64,000 nt of DNA, taken from positions 1-64,000 of the forward strand of contig JANYKC010000051.1 in assembly GCA_025358255.1 (NCBI GenBank). Reading direction: 5' to 3'. The position numbers and the translations under genes were made by a program. The notes under the pieces are model-generated. The model was not told the DNA's origin. It made no database searches and was given only the letters and a program-made list of their open reading frames with translations. Below are positions 16,202-23,926 of this stretch, in pieces. The number at the start of each line of letters is the position of its first letter. Position 1 is the stretch's first letter. This stretch comes from Spirochaetaceae bacterium (GTDB lineage: Bacteria > Spirochaetota > Spirochaetia > Treponematales > Rectinemataceae).

Positions 16202-16804
16202 ATGAGCGATGCCTTCCAGTGGCTGTATTCCGATATCGTGAAAGAGCACTTCACCAATCCCAAGAACGTCTTCGATCCCGATGAGGAATTCCGAACCGAT
16301 GCCGAAGGGGTGGTGGGCAACATCAAGTGCGGCGACCAGATGATGTTCCTCCTCAGGATCGAGGAGGACAGGATCGCCGATGTCCGCTGGAAGACCTATG
16401 GCTGTGCCAGCGCCATCGCTTCCACTTCCATGCTCTCCGAGGTGATAAAAGGCATGCCCCTCCGGGAAGCCTATGGCATCAAGCCCGCGGATATCGCACG
16501 GAAGCTCGGGGGCCTTCCAGAAAACAAGATCCATTGCTCCGTCCTGGGGGACAAGGCCCTTCGGGCTGCGATAGATTCCTGGCTCGAGAAACATGGACGG
16601 ACAGGGGAGTTCAAGGGCGAGGATGCCATGGAGATCTGCCATTGTCTCAACATCACGGACAAGGACATCGAGCAGGCTGTCAAAGACGGGGCGAGGTCCT
16701 GGGGGCAGCTTCAGGAAGCCACGAAGATAGGGACTGTATGCGGCGGCTGCAAGGTCAAGGCCGAGGAACTCCTCCATGAGTTCGCCCACATCTACGGGGA
16801 CTGA
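16202..16804 (+). CDS. NifU-like Fe-S scaffold: IscU domain plus BFD domain
   Basis: A 200-residue scaffold protein. The IscU domain has the three cluster ligands C43 (NIKCGDQ, with the conserved Asp), C68 (YGCASAIAS) and C112 (HCSVLG). A C-terminal BFD-like [2Fe-2S] domain follows with C146, C148, C180 and C183 (EICHCLN and TVCGGCK). The third domain of Azotobacter NifU, the NFU domain, is absent. The start at ATG 16202 follows AAGGAGC; the frame open upstream belongs to the overlapping desulfurase region. Function: assembles clusters from sulphur supplied by the preceding desulfurase and transfers them to apoproteins. Confidence 0.93.
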   Translation: MSDAFQWLYSDIVKEHFTNPKNVFDPDEEFRTDAEGVVGNIKCGDQMMFLLRIEEDRIADVRWKTYGCASAIASTSMLSEVIKGMPLREAYGIKPADIARKLGGLPENKIHCSVLGDKALRAAIDSWLEKHGRTGEFKGEDAMEICHCLNITDKDIEQAVKDGARSWGQLQEATKIGTVCGGCKVKAEELLHEFAHIYGD

Positions 16805-16876
16805 AGGACGTCATGCGCCCTGCATGAATTCCCCCTCTTCTTTCCTTGATTGCCGCTTCCGCGTTATAGTATGCCC

Positions 16877-17923
16877 ATGGCTTCCAAGCGTTCGGTCAAG
16901 GTTGCGGACCTCATCATCGGCGGGGGCTTCCCCGTCTCCATCCAGACCATGTGGAAAGAACCCCTCGATCCCGCCGACCTCCCGTCGGCGTTGCATCGCA
17001 TCCAGGGGCTGGCATCGCTTGGCTGCGACCTGCTTCGGTTCGCGGTTCCGGACATCGGGGCCGCGGAAACACTGGGCGCCCTCGCCGCCATGGCAAAAAT
17101 GCCCCTTGTGGCCGACATCCACTTCGATTGGCGCATAGCTCTCCGCTGCCTCGACTTTCCCATCGCGAAGATTCGCCTCAATCCAGGCAATATCGGCGCA
17201 CGCTGGAAGGTCGAGGAGGTCGTCAAAAAGGCGCAAGGCAAAGGAGTCCCGATACGAATCGGGGTCAACGGCGGTTCGCTTCCCGAAGACCTGCGTGACC
17301 TGCCCGATCGCGCAGCCGCCATAGTGGAGGCGGCGGAGCGCGAATGCGCGGTATTCGATGAACTCGGTTTTCAGGACGTCCTAGTCTCCATGAAGGCGAG
17401 CGACGTGGCCCAGACAATCGCGGTCAACCGGGCTTTCGCCTCCCGTCACGAGGTTCCTCTCCACATTGGAGTCACTGAAGCGGGTCCCCTCATCGCCGGC
17501 GTTGTAAAGAACACCGCGGCGCTCGTTCCCCTTCTTGCCGACGGCATCGGCGACACGATCCGTGTTTCGCTTTCCTCCGATATGGAAAGCGAGGTGACGG
17601 CCGCCCGCGAGATCCTTGCCGCGGCGGGTCGAGGCAGGGCTGGCATCACGATAGTGTCATGTCCTCGTTGCGCCCGAGCCTCCTTCGATACCCATGCCTT
17701 TTCGGCGCGCTGGGCGCCTAGGCTGTATTGCCTGGGCAAAACCGCGACAATCGCCATCATGGGCTGCGTGGTCAACGGCCCGGGTGAGGCGCGACACGCA
17801 GACCTAGGCATCACAGGGGCGGGGGACAAGGTGATCATTTTCAAGAATGGCGCGATAGCCCGAACGATCCGGCCGGAAGAAGCCGATATTGTATTCGAAG
17901 AGGAGCTTCGCGCTTTCGAATGA
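16877..17923 (+). CDS. ispG: 4-hydroxy-3-methylbut-2-enyl diphosphate synthase
   Basis: A 348-residue enzyme of the MEP isoprenoid pathway, converting MEcPP to HMBPP with a [4Fe-4S] cluster. Cluster ligands are visible in SCPRCARAS and GCVVNGPGEA; the TIM-barrel start is KVADLIIGGGFPVSIQTMWK. The two-domain bacterial length is right. It follows the Fe-S assembly genes, which would supply its cluster. A -10-like TATAGT (16865-16870) lies six bases before ATG 16877 and no Shine-Dalgarno is present, so a leaderless transcript is possible in addition to read-through from the Fe-S operon. ATG 16871 is a near alternative start. Confidence 0.95.
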   Translation: MASKRSVKVADLIIGGGFPVSIQTMWKEPLDPADLPSALHRIQGLASLGCDLLRFAVPDIGAAETLGALAAMAKMPLVADIHFDWRIALRCLDFPIAKIRLNPGNIGARWKVEEVVKKAQGKGVPIRIGVNGGSLPEDLRDLPDRAAAIVEAAERECAVFDELGFQDVLVSMKASDVAQTIAVNRAFASRHEVPLHIGVTEAGPLIAGVVKNTAALVPLLADGIGDTIRVSLSSDMESEVTAAREILAAAGRGRAGITIVSCPRCARASFDTHAFSARWAPRLYCLGKTATIAIMGCVVNGPGEARHADLGITGAGDKVIIFKNGAIARTIRPEEADIVFEEELRAFE

Positions 17924-19218
17924 ACAAGAGCACTATTGGCTGGCGCCTACCGCGCCGCGAACCGGGATTGGCGCTTATCTTCGCCCTTTTCTGCGCGGCC
18001 GCTGTCATCGGAGCACAGGAACCGTCCTCGCCGGAAGCGGACAATGCGGCCGAAGAGCGCCATTTGGATTATTCGGTCATCCCTCCTTCCGACGCTTCCC
18101 GCGACCTCCTGGCAACGGGACGACGGCTCTATGAGGGGAAACGTTATGGAGAGGCACTCGCGGCCTTCCAGGCAGCGATCGACGAACGTGGCCGCCGCTA
18201 CCGAAGGGCTGCCGCGATGATCGAAGCCGTTCAGGCACTCCAGGACAAATCCGACGTCGTGGAAAAGTCCAAGAAAGATTCGATCAAGGACCTCATCACC
18301 CGCCTGGCGAAAGAGGACCTCATAGACGCCGAACTCGAGCGGATCGATGGAATTGCTGGACAATCGCTCAACCTGCGCGCCTCGCTTCTCCGGGAAAAAC
18401 GGCTTTCCACGAGGCTTGCCGATTTCCTTGATGCCCTGCTGGCCGTATTGGACCTCCGTCCCGCGTCGAGTTTCCACAATTCCTTGGCCGCCTTGTGCGC
18501 GTCAAGCCTCGAGCTTTCCGCCTACCCAGAAGCGGAATATTGGGTCGGCAAAGTCTATCTGGCCGAGGGCGAGCTTCGCCTGGCGGAACTCCAGATCCAG
18601 CATGCCTACGCCCTTAATGCGTCCTTGGTGATCCCCCAAGAGAGATTCGACATGCTCTATGATCTGGCATCCCTCTATTCGGTATCCAGGAACTACAAGG
18701 CCTATGAGTCGGTCCTCCTCGATATTGCGGCCGAAGATCCGCTTTTTGCCGCCGACAAGCGTTATCTCAGGGATGCGATGGAAAGGGCTCTTTCCCGATC
18801 CGGTTTCGGTACCTTCATGTCCCTGACCCGGGCAAAAGCTGGGGTATGGGGAGAAGCAGAGCGGCTCCTTGGTGAGTTTTACCTAGAGAGTGGCCGTGTC
18901 CAGGCCGTCGCCTACTTGGCTGCTGTAGTGAATTCCTCTCTTTCCGTGGCGATTGAAAGGCTGGAAAAACGGGACAGTTCATGGGAATACCGCAACTTGG
19001 CCGATCTCCTTCAGAGGATCGGCGGCAACCGCGAGCTTTTCATCTGGGCAAAAGACATATCCCTTTATCGAGCCCTTTACGAGCTGGGCTTGGCCCTCGA
19101 TCGGGGAGGAAACCGTGAGGGTGGTGCGGAAATCTGGCAGGTCCTTTCGACCACCAAGGGGATCGAGCCCTGGAACACTAGCGCCGCGCGGGCCTTGAGG
19201 GACTCCGGCAAAAGATGA
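17920..19218 (+). CDS. secreted TPR-like protein
   Basis: A 432-residue protein overlapping ispG by four bases. It starts with a basic region and a hydrophobic signal (LALIFALFCAAAVIGAQ), and then carries helical repeats, one clearly TPR-like (LLATGRRLYEGKRYGEALAAFQAAIDE, near residues 66-92). The rest is alpha-helical and repeats the pattern of paired helices. It probably acts outside the cytoplasmic membrane as a scaffold. The coupling to ispG may be only transcriptional. Confidence 0.75.
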   Translation: MNKSTIGWRLPRREPGLALIFALFCAAAVIGAQEPSSPEADNAAEERHLDYSVIPPSDASRDLLATGRRLYEGKRYGEALAAFQAAIDERGRRYRRAAAMIEAVQALQDKSDVVEKSKKDSIKDLITRLAKEDLIDAELERIDGIAGQSLNLRASLLREKRLSTRLADFLDALLAVLDLRPASSFHNSLAALCASSLELSAYPEAEYWVGKVYLAEGELRLAELQIQHAYALNASLVIPQERFDMLYDLASLYSVSRNYKAYESVLLDIAAEDPLFAADKRYLRDAMERALSRSGFGTFMSLTRAKAGVWGEAERLLGEFYLESGRVQAVAYLAAVVNSSLSVAIERLEKRDSSWEYRNLADLLQRIGGNRELFIWAKDISLYRALYELGLALDRGGNREGGAEIWQVLSTTKGIEPWNTSAARALRDSGKR

Positions 19219-19266
19219 TCCCGGATTGCATCGGGAAAAAAAATCGGTTAGCTTTGCCGTATCGTG

Positions 19267-20229
19267 ATGAAATACAGCCTTGGGGGCTTCTATAGTCACC
19301 GTGATTTCATGCGTGAGCTCCTTCTGGAAAAGAAGACCAACCCCCAGATCTTCAACAATGATTTCCAGATAGACTCGCTCTACGATTCCTTCCCCAACGT
19401 GATTTTCAACGGCGGGCGTCTTTTTATCATGAAGGATTTCGTTCAGGGAAAGGGAGATGAGCTCGAAGCCCTGGTGAAATTCTACAACAACCAAGGCATC
19501 GGGATTCGCTATACCTATTCCAACTCCGCGGTGGAGGCCCGTCATCTCGCCGATCCCTATGCCAACCTGACGCTGGAAATTGCCCATAACGAAATGAATG
19601 GCGTGATTGTCAATAATCCGATTCTTGAAGACTATATCCGCCACAAATATCCGAAATACAAGATCATCATTTCCACGACTGCCCAGCAGTTTGATCCTGA
19701 ATGGTACAAGCGCAGGCGTGAGGAAGTGGACATTTTCGTCCTGCCTGTAGAGCTCAATTTCGATGAAAAGCTTATCGAGATTATCGGAGCGGATAAAGTG
19801 GAGATAATGGTCAACGAAGGTTGCGCGGCAAACTGCCCATTCAAGAAAGACCACTATGCGGCCTCGTCGCGTGACCAATTGGCCCTAAGGGACGAGAACC
19901 TCGAGGGGGATGTTTTTTTCAGGCAATATTGTCCCATCCGCGAAGGAACCAGCCTATGGAAAACCGGATACCGCTTCGACCATCCCCCCGTTCGCCTTGG
20001 ACTGGATCAGATGCGAATGGTCGAAAGGCAATTTGGGGTAACGCACTTCAAGATCATCTGTCGATCCATGCCCCTCGAGATGTTCTACGATCAGATTGAG
20101 CGCTATCTCCTCCGAAGGAGTGCTCGTGACGGCACGAGGCTCAAGGCTTTTGTCGCTGAGAGGAAGAGAAGCTCCGAACGGGAAAAGGGGAAAGGGCGAG
20201 GCGAAGCTCCGACGACGCCCAAGTCCTGA
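19267..20229 (+). CDS. unrecognised protein with NEGC..NCPF motif
   Basis: A 320-residue cytoplasmic protein. The order of alternating strands and helices (for example GRLFIMKDFVQ, GIGIRYTYSNSA, MNGVIVNNPILEDYI, KIIISTTAQ, DIFVLPVELNFDE, KVEIMVNEGCAANCPFKKDH) suggests a TIM barrel similar to U32-peptidase-like or radical-SAM-like barrels. The Cys pair in VNEGCAANCPF and later single cysteines could bind an Fe-S cluster, but a CxxxCxxC motif is absent. The tail is basic and low in complexity. It immediately precedes the radical SAM/Tat operon but has its own unit. GTG 19264 is an alternative start; no Shine-Dalgarno is visible. Confidence 0.65.
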   Translation: MKYSLGGFYSHRDFMRELLLEKKTNPQIFNNDFQIDSLYDSFPNVIFNGGRLFIMKDFVQGKGDELEALVKFYNNQGIGIRYTYSNSAVEARHLADPYANLTLEIAHNEMNGVIVNNPILEDYIRHKYPKYKIIISTTAQQFDPEWYKRRREEVDIFVLPVELNFDEKLIEIIGADKVEIMVNEGCAANCPFKKDHYAASSRDQLALRDENLEGDVFFRQYCPIREGTSLWKTGYRFDHPPVRLGLDQMRMVERQFGVTHFKIICRSMPLEMFYDQIERYLLRRSARDGTRLKAFVAERKRSSEREKGKGRGEAPTTPKS

Positions 20230-20329
20230 GCCCATTCAAGGCATGAATATTCCCTTTGTCTAGAATGTAATTTTTCTCTAGTTGACGCTAATAATCACTG
20301 CCGGCGCTTCTTGGCATGAAAAATGCTAT

Positions 20330-20341
20330 GCCCAATTGGGC
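20330..20341. promoter_or_regulatory. palindrome upstream of the radical SAM/Tat operon promoter
   Basis: GCCCAATTGGGC is a perfect 12-bp palindrome ending 23 bases before the -35 hexamer. A second short dyad, GGCAT..ATGCC, lies around it. It could be an activator site. Confidence 0.4.
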
Positions 20342-20364
20342 TCTTGTGCCCGCAGAACAGTATC

Positions 20365-20392
20365 TTGACAAGTGACCGCACAATAATATAAT
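20365..20392 (+). promoter_or_regulatory. promoter of the radical SAM/Tat operon
   Basis: Exact consensus TTGACA (20365-20370), 16-base spacer, exact TATAAT (20387-20392). It is one of the strongest promoters in the window and precedes eight tightly packed genes. The leader is about 42 bases with GAGGT before the first ATG. Confidence 0.85.
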
Positions 20393-20440
20393 CAGGTCAG
20401 CGGTTGGCAAGCCGCGAGCCGGATACGTAGAGGTCGATTG

Positions 20441-21448
20441 ATGGCAAACATTCTACTGACACAGCAGTGCGTCCGATCTTGTCCCTACTGTTTCGCAAAA
20501 AAACATATGGCCGATTCGGAAAAATCGGCAACCCTTTCCTGGGAAGACCTGATCCACATTGCCGACCTCTTTGATGACACGCCAGAAAAGCATCTCTCCC
20601 TCCTTGGCGGCGAACCCACCCTTCACCCGGACTTTGTAGACTACTTCGTGTACCTGATTGGCAGGGGTTACCATGTATCGGTTTTCACCTGTGGAATCCT
20701 CTCCGAAAAACGCCTAGATGAGCTCGTCGCCGCGCTGTCGACTGTCAACCCGGGCAAATATTCCTTCGTATGCAACCTGAACCATCCTTCCATGTCGACC
20801 GAAGCGGAAACCGAACGCATTGATGCCTTCCTCACCAAGCTGGGGAAGCAGACCGCCTTGTCTTTCAATGTATTCACCATGGATTTCACCATGGATTACC
20901 TTTTTGACTATATACAGCGCTATGACTTGCGTCGGAATCTTCGTATTGGGCTGGCCCATCCCATACCGGGCGAGACCAATGCATGTATCTCCCCAGGCCA
21001 ATTTGGCCCCATGATAGAGCGGCTCGCCTCTTATATTCCAAAATGCATATCTAGTGGGGTCGTCGCAGGTCTTGATTGCGGCTTCCCTCTATGCAAGTTC
21101 ACTGACGAGCAGATCGGGAAGTTCTATAAGCTGGAACATGGAAGCCAGAACCGATCCTTGAAATTTGTCTGCAATCCCGCCCTCGACATCGGGCCTGACA
21201 TGAAGGTCTGGTCCTGTTTTCCGCTATCGCGATTCAACAAGCGTAGCCTCTATGAGTTCAATTCAGTGGACGAAGTGATGGAGTATTTCATCACTTTCCA
21301 TAAAGAGACACGGGCCAAGGATGCCGGCGCCTTCGCCGAATGCGCTTCCTGCGCGTATCGGGCCGCCGAAAGATGCGCGGGTGGTTGCCTGGCGCAGTCC
21401 CTCAACCATCTGGGGATGACAGAAGTCGTCTTTGGGAGGGATGCATGA
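20441..21448 (+). CDS. radical SAM/SPASM-type enzyme, first gene of the Tat-RiPP operon
   Basis: A 335-residue radical SAM protein. The cluster motif is C10-x3-C14-x2-C17 (QQCVRSCPYC), followed by the SAM-binding LLGGEPTLHP (GGEP at 56-59). The C-terminal third has cysteines arranged as in SPASM auxiliary-cluster domains: FVCNPALDIGPDMKVWSCF and then CASCAYRAAERCAGGCLA. SPASM enzymes commonly modify ribosomal peptides, so a peptide-maturase role is likely given the tyrosine-rich precursor encoded 2 kb downstream. It overlaps the next gene by four bases (ATGA). ATG 20441 is preferred over TTG 20438. Confidence 0.88.
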   Translation: MANILLTQQCVRSCPYCFAKKHMADSEKSATLSWEDLIHIADLFDDTPEKHLSLLGGEPTLHPDFVDYFVYLIGRGYHVSVFTCGILSEKRLDELVAALSTVNPGKYSFVCNLNHPSMSTEAETERIDAFLTKLGKQTALSFNVFTMDFTMDYLFDYIQRYDLRRNLRIGLAHPIPGETNACISPGQFGPMIERLASYIPKCISSGVVAGLDCGFPLCKFTDEQIGKFYKLEHGSQNRSLKFVCNPALDIGPDMKVWSCFPLSRFNKRSLYEFNSVDEVMEYFITFHKETRAKDAGAFAECASCAYRAAERCAGGCLAQSLNHLGMTEVVFGRDA

Positions 21449-22308
21449 ACGAGCTTATTCCCGTATTCGCCCCCGATGCGGGTCTCTCGAAGCGCTTGGA
21501 TGTCGAGAAGGTTGTCCTTGTTTTCGACAAGCTTGAGGATACCCTTGAATCCGGCAGCTCCCATGAAAGGGAACAGTCCCTCCATTGCGTGATCGTCAGG
21601 GAAGCGAGGAACCTGGATCTGCTGACTTTCGAAGGCATCGAGCATGCATTGCCCATTGCCCTCTTTGTCCCTGCCGTCGGGTCGATCAGGATTGCCATCA
21701 GTCGGGCCAAGGTATACTCGGCCTTCAACCTCCGGATCTTTCTTCCCGCTCTTCCGCGCGAAAACCTGGTCCATGCTCGCATCCTTGCGAGCCTCGGCAT
21801 CGAAATGGCAGTGGTGATTCCTCAGGAAGAGAAAGACCTGCCATGGGACGAGATCTCGGACTTGATGCACTATGCGGTGTATTCTCCGTCCCGAAAGGGA
21901 AGCATTGAACCCTTCGAACGCTTTGTGACCCGGGGTGACACGCAAGGAGTCACCGCTTTCGGCTCGCCCTGGTTTGACGACCCTGAGCGCTTCATCCATA
22001 TAGACGCGCAGGGGCGGCTTGCCTTTTCAAAGCGTGACCTGGAGGAAGGGCATTTCTTGCAGACAAGGCCCGAGGAGCTTTCGAACCTTCACCAAAACGA
22101 GGAATACCAAGGCAACCTCAAGCGTTGGCAAGCAAGTTTCTTGCGCAACAGCAAGTGCTCGTATTGCGCGGCGTGGAGCGCCTGCCAGGGGGCTTATATA
22201 GAAAGCTGCTCGCACGACCCGCGCTGTGAGGCATTCTTCTCGGAGATGGTCGAGGCGCTGGATTTCAGAAGCCAGAATCGAGGTCGAACAAAGATATGGC
22301 AGTCGTAA
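21445..22308 (+). CDS. pseudo-radical-SAM/SPASM-like partner protein
   Basis: A 287-residue protein that follows the first radical SAM gene with a four-base overlap. It has a barrel-like series of strands and helices but no CxxxCxxC motif near the N-terminus. The C-terminus keeps a cysteine cluster (KCSYCAAWSACQGAYIESC, then PRCEAFF) that looks like a SPASM auxiliary-cluster domain. By analogy with pseudo-rSAM or SPASM-only partners in other peptide-modifying systems, it probably binds substrate or relays electrons for the adjacent enzymes. This is inference from architecture and context only. Confidence 0.7.
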   Translation: MNELIPVFAPDAGLSKRLDVEKVVLVFDKLEDTLESGSSHEREQSLHCVIVREARNLDLLTFEGIEHALPIALFVPAVGSIRIAISRAKVYSAFNLRIFLPALPRENLVHARILASLGIEMAVVIPQEEKDLPWDEISDLMHYAVYSPSRKGSIEPFERFVTRGDTQGVTAFGSPWFDDPERFIHIDAQGRLAFSKRDLEEGHFLQTRPEELSNLHQNEEYQGNLKRWQASFLRNSKCSYCAAWSACQGAYIESCSHDPRCEAFFSEMVEALDFRSQNRGRTKIWQS

Positions 22309-23441
22309 TCTTCAAGGCCATCGAGGACTGCAACTCCAACTGCCTCTATTGCAAGGTAGTGAAAAAACCCAGGGACGAGGTCATGTCCCTTGCCCTCCTC
22401 GAAACGGTCTTCATGCGAATTGGCGATTTCTTGCGGGAACGGCCCGATGAGACCCTCGAATTCACCTGGCATGGCGGTGAGGCTTGCCTGCTTGGAGCCG
22501 ACTATTTCCGGGCCGCCCGGCGCTACCAGGAAAAGCACTGCGCAGGAATGGAAAAGCGGATCAGTCACCTGATCCAGTCCAATATGACCCTCCTTTCCCA
22601 GGATCTTGTCGATGCCTTCAAGGCCTTGGGCATCAACAAGATCGGGTCGAGCTTCGAGCCCCTCCCCAACATACGGGGCTTTGGCCCCGAGCGGGATTCC
22701 GATGCCTATAACCGGCTCTTCTTCAAGGGTGTGGAGCTTGCGGAAAGGAACAACCTGACATGGGGAGTGATCTATGTCGTGCATCGCCGCTCCCTTGGCA
22801 AGGCCAAGGAGATCCTCCGGTATTTGGTCAACCTGAACCCCCGATCCCTGCCCCAGCTGAACAAGATCTACCTCTACGAAGAGGATGAATTCGGCCTGGA
22901 TATCAGCCCCGAGGAGTATGCCGATTTCCTCGGCGAGCTCTTTCCCATGTTCTGGGCGAACAGGAAGCGCTGGGGCGGCCTCCAGCCGATATCGACCTTG
23001 GTCAATGCGATGGAAAGGGAAGGAGGCAGTGTCTGCGACTATTCCGGGAAATGCACACGGAAATGGCTGTACATCGGTCCTGCCGGAAAGGCCTCGCACT
23101 GCGGAAAGGGCGGCGACTACGACCTGATAAGCTACGGGAATATCCGCGATCGGTCGATCGCCGAGATCCTCGCTGATCCCTTGCGGGCGCCCTTAGAGGC
23201 GAGGCAGGAGAGCCTTCCCTTGGGCGAGTGCAAGGATTGCCGGTTCTGGGGCATCTGCCATGGCGGCTGTCCCTTGGACGCCTTGGCCACGCGCGGCGAT
23301 ATCCTCAAGGCCTCCAGCCATTGCGCTTTCATCAAGCGTTTCATGGGTGAATATGTGGAACCGATCACCGGCATGACCGTCAACCAACGGCCGCATGCCA
23401 ATGAATACGAGCGGCGAAAGGAAGTTGGCATCGCACGATAA
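22296..23441 (+). CDS. radical SAM/SPASM peptide maturase
   Basis: A 381-residue anSME-like radical SAM enzyme. It has C12-x3-C16-x2-C19 (DCNSNCLYC), the GGE motif WHGGEA at 59-63, and a full SPASM domain: CTRKWLYIGPAGKASHCGKG, YGNIRDRSIAEIL and ECKDCRFWGICHGGCP, then SSHCAF. Domain order and spacing match maturases that cross-link or epimerise residues in ribosomal peptides. It overlaps the preceding gene by 13 bases and ends 12 bases before the tyrosine-rich precursor gene, making it the best candidate for the principal modifying enzyme. Confidence 0.9.
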   Translation: MAVVIFKAIEDCNSNCLYCKVVKKPRDEVMSLALLETVFMRIGDFLRERPDETLEFTWHGGEACLLGADYFRAARRYQEKHCAGMEKRISHLIQSNMTLLSQDLVDAFKALGINKIGSSFEPLPNIRGFGPERDSDAYNRLFFKGVELAERNNLTWGVIYVVHRRSLGKAKEILRYLVNLNPRSLPQLNKIYLYEEDEFGLDISPEEYADFLGELFPMFWANRKRWGGLQPISTLVNAMEREGGSVCDYSGKCTRKWLYIGPAGKASHCGKGGDYDLISYGNIRDRSIAEILADPLRAPLEARQESLPLGECKDCRFWGICHGGCPLDALATRGDILKASSHCAFIKRFMGEYVEPITGMTVNQRPHANEYERRKEVGIAR

Positions 23442-23453
23442 GAGGAGGGTGAT

Positions 23454-23705
23454 ATGGAAGACAAAAAGGTTGTCCAGGCCGAAGGAAAGGCGGAAGTGAC
23501 CATCAGCAGGCGTGATGCGCTGAAACGGATGGCCAAGGTTGGCGCTGTCGTCGCGGGAACCGCGGTCCTGGCGGCTTCCTGCGACATGTTCTACTATGAC
23601 TACTACGATTATTCGGACTACTACTCGAACTACTACTACTCCAACTACTATGCCTACTACAACTACTACAATTATTACAACTACTACAATTACTACTACT
23701 ATTGA
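23454..23705 (+). CDS. Tat-targeted tyrosine-rich lipopeptide precursor
   Basis: An 83-residue peptide with three parts. Residues 1-17 are a charged leader. Residues 18-42 are a twin-arginine signal (SRRDALKRM, then the weakly hydrophobic VGAVVAGTAVLAAS) ending at Cys43, a plausible spirochaete lipobox (LAASC). Residues 44-83 are extraordinary: 24 of 40 are Tyr, arranged in triplets YYD, YYD, YSD, then YYS/YSN variants and finally YYN four times, ending in four Tyr. The strong AGGAGG five bases before the ATG suggests high expression. The gene lies directly after two radical SAM enzymes and before tatA and tatC. I infer a radical-SAM-modified, Tat-exported, lipidated peptide. Aromatic-x-Asn/Asp triplets resemble the substrates of three-residue cyclophane-forming maturases; cross-linking is a hypothesis. 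Confidence 0.85.
   Translation: MEDKKVVQAEGKAEVTISRRDALKRMAKVGAVVAGTAVLAASCDMFYYDYYDYSDYYSNYYYSNYYAYYNYYNYYNYYNYYYY
23592..23703 (+). repeat. tandem trinucleotide/9-base repeat encoding the Tyr-rich core
   Basis: The core is encoded by imperfect tandem units of the form TAC-TAC-AAC/GAC with occasional TAT and AAT codons. This DNA-level repetitiveness may allow changes in the number of YYN units by slippage; synonymous TAC/TAT alternation shows the repeats are not all recent. Confidence 0.7.
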
Positions 23706-23737
23706 GGTTCGGGGCGGCACGGGTGTAGGAGGTTCGA

Positions 23738-23926
23738 ATGCTCGGTTTCGGTGAGATTCTCCTGGTGGCCATCGCCTTGTTCCTCGTTTTCGGGGCGTCG
23801 CGCCTTCCCAAGCTCGGCAAGTCCCTGGGTGAGGGCATCCGGGAATTCAAGGACAGCCTGAAGGCAGGGATCGCCGAGGACGACACGAAAGAGGCCGGGG
23901 AAGGCAAGACGCCTCCGCAGGCTTGA
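23738..23926 (+). CDS. tatA: twin-arginine translocase subunit TatA/E
   Basis: A 62-residue protein with the standard TatA layout: one N-terminal membrane helix (FGEILLVAIALFLVFGA), the hinge and amphipathic helix RLPKLGKSLGEGIREFKDSL, and a short polar tail. The FG..RLP.LG.S.G.GI.EFK signature is clear. It lies 32 bases after the Tat-targeted precursor and overlaps tatC by one base, so it forms the pore-like component of the locally encoded Tat translocon. Confidence 0.95.
   Translation: MLGFGEILLVAIALFLVFGASRLPKLGKSLGEGIREFKDSLKAGIAEDDTKEAGEGKTPPQA

Noticed and set aside
20310..20346. hairpin-rich gap before the radical SAM operon as a terminator
   Set aside because: The dyads lack a following T tract, so an operator role is more plausible than termination.
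23193..23720. leftward Val/Ile-rich frame opposite the Tyr-rich peptide
   Set aside because: Produced by reverse complement of Tyr and Asn codons; no start signal.
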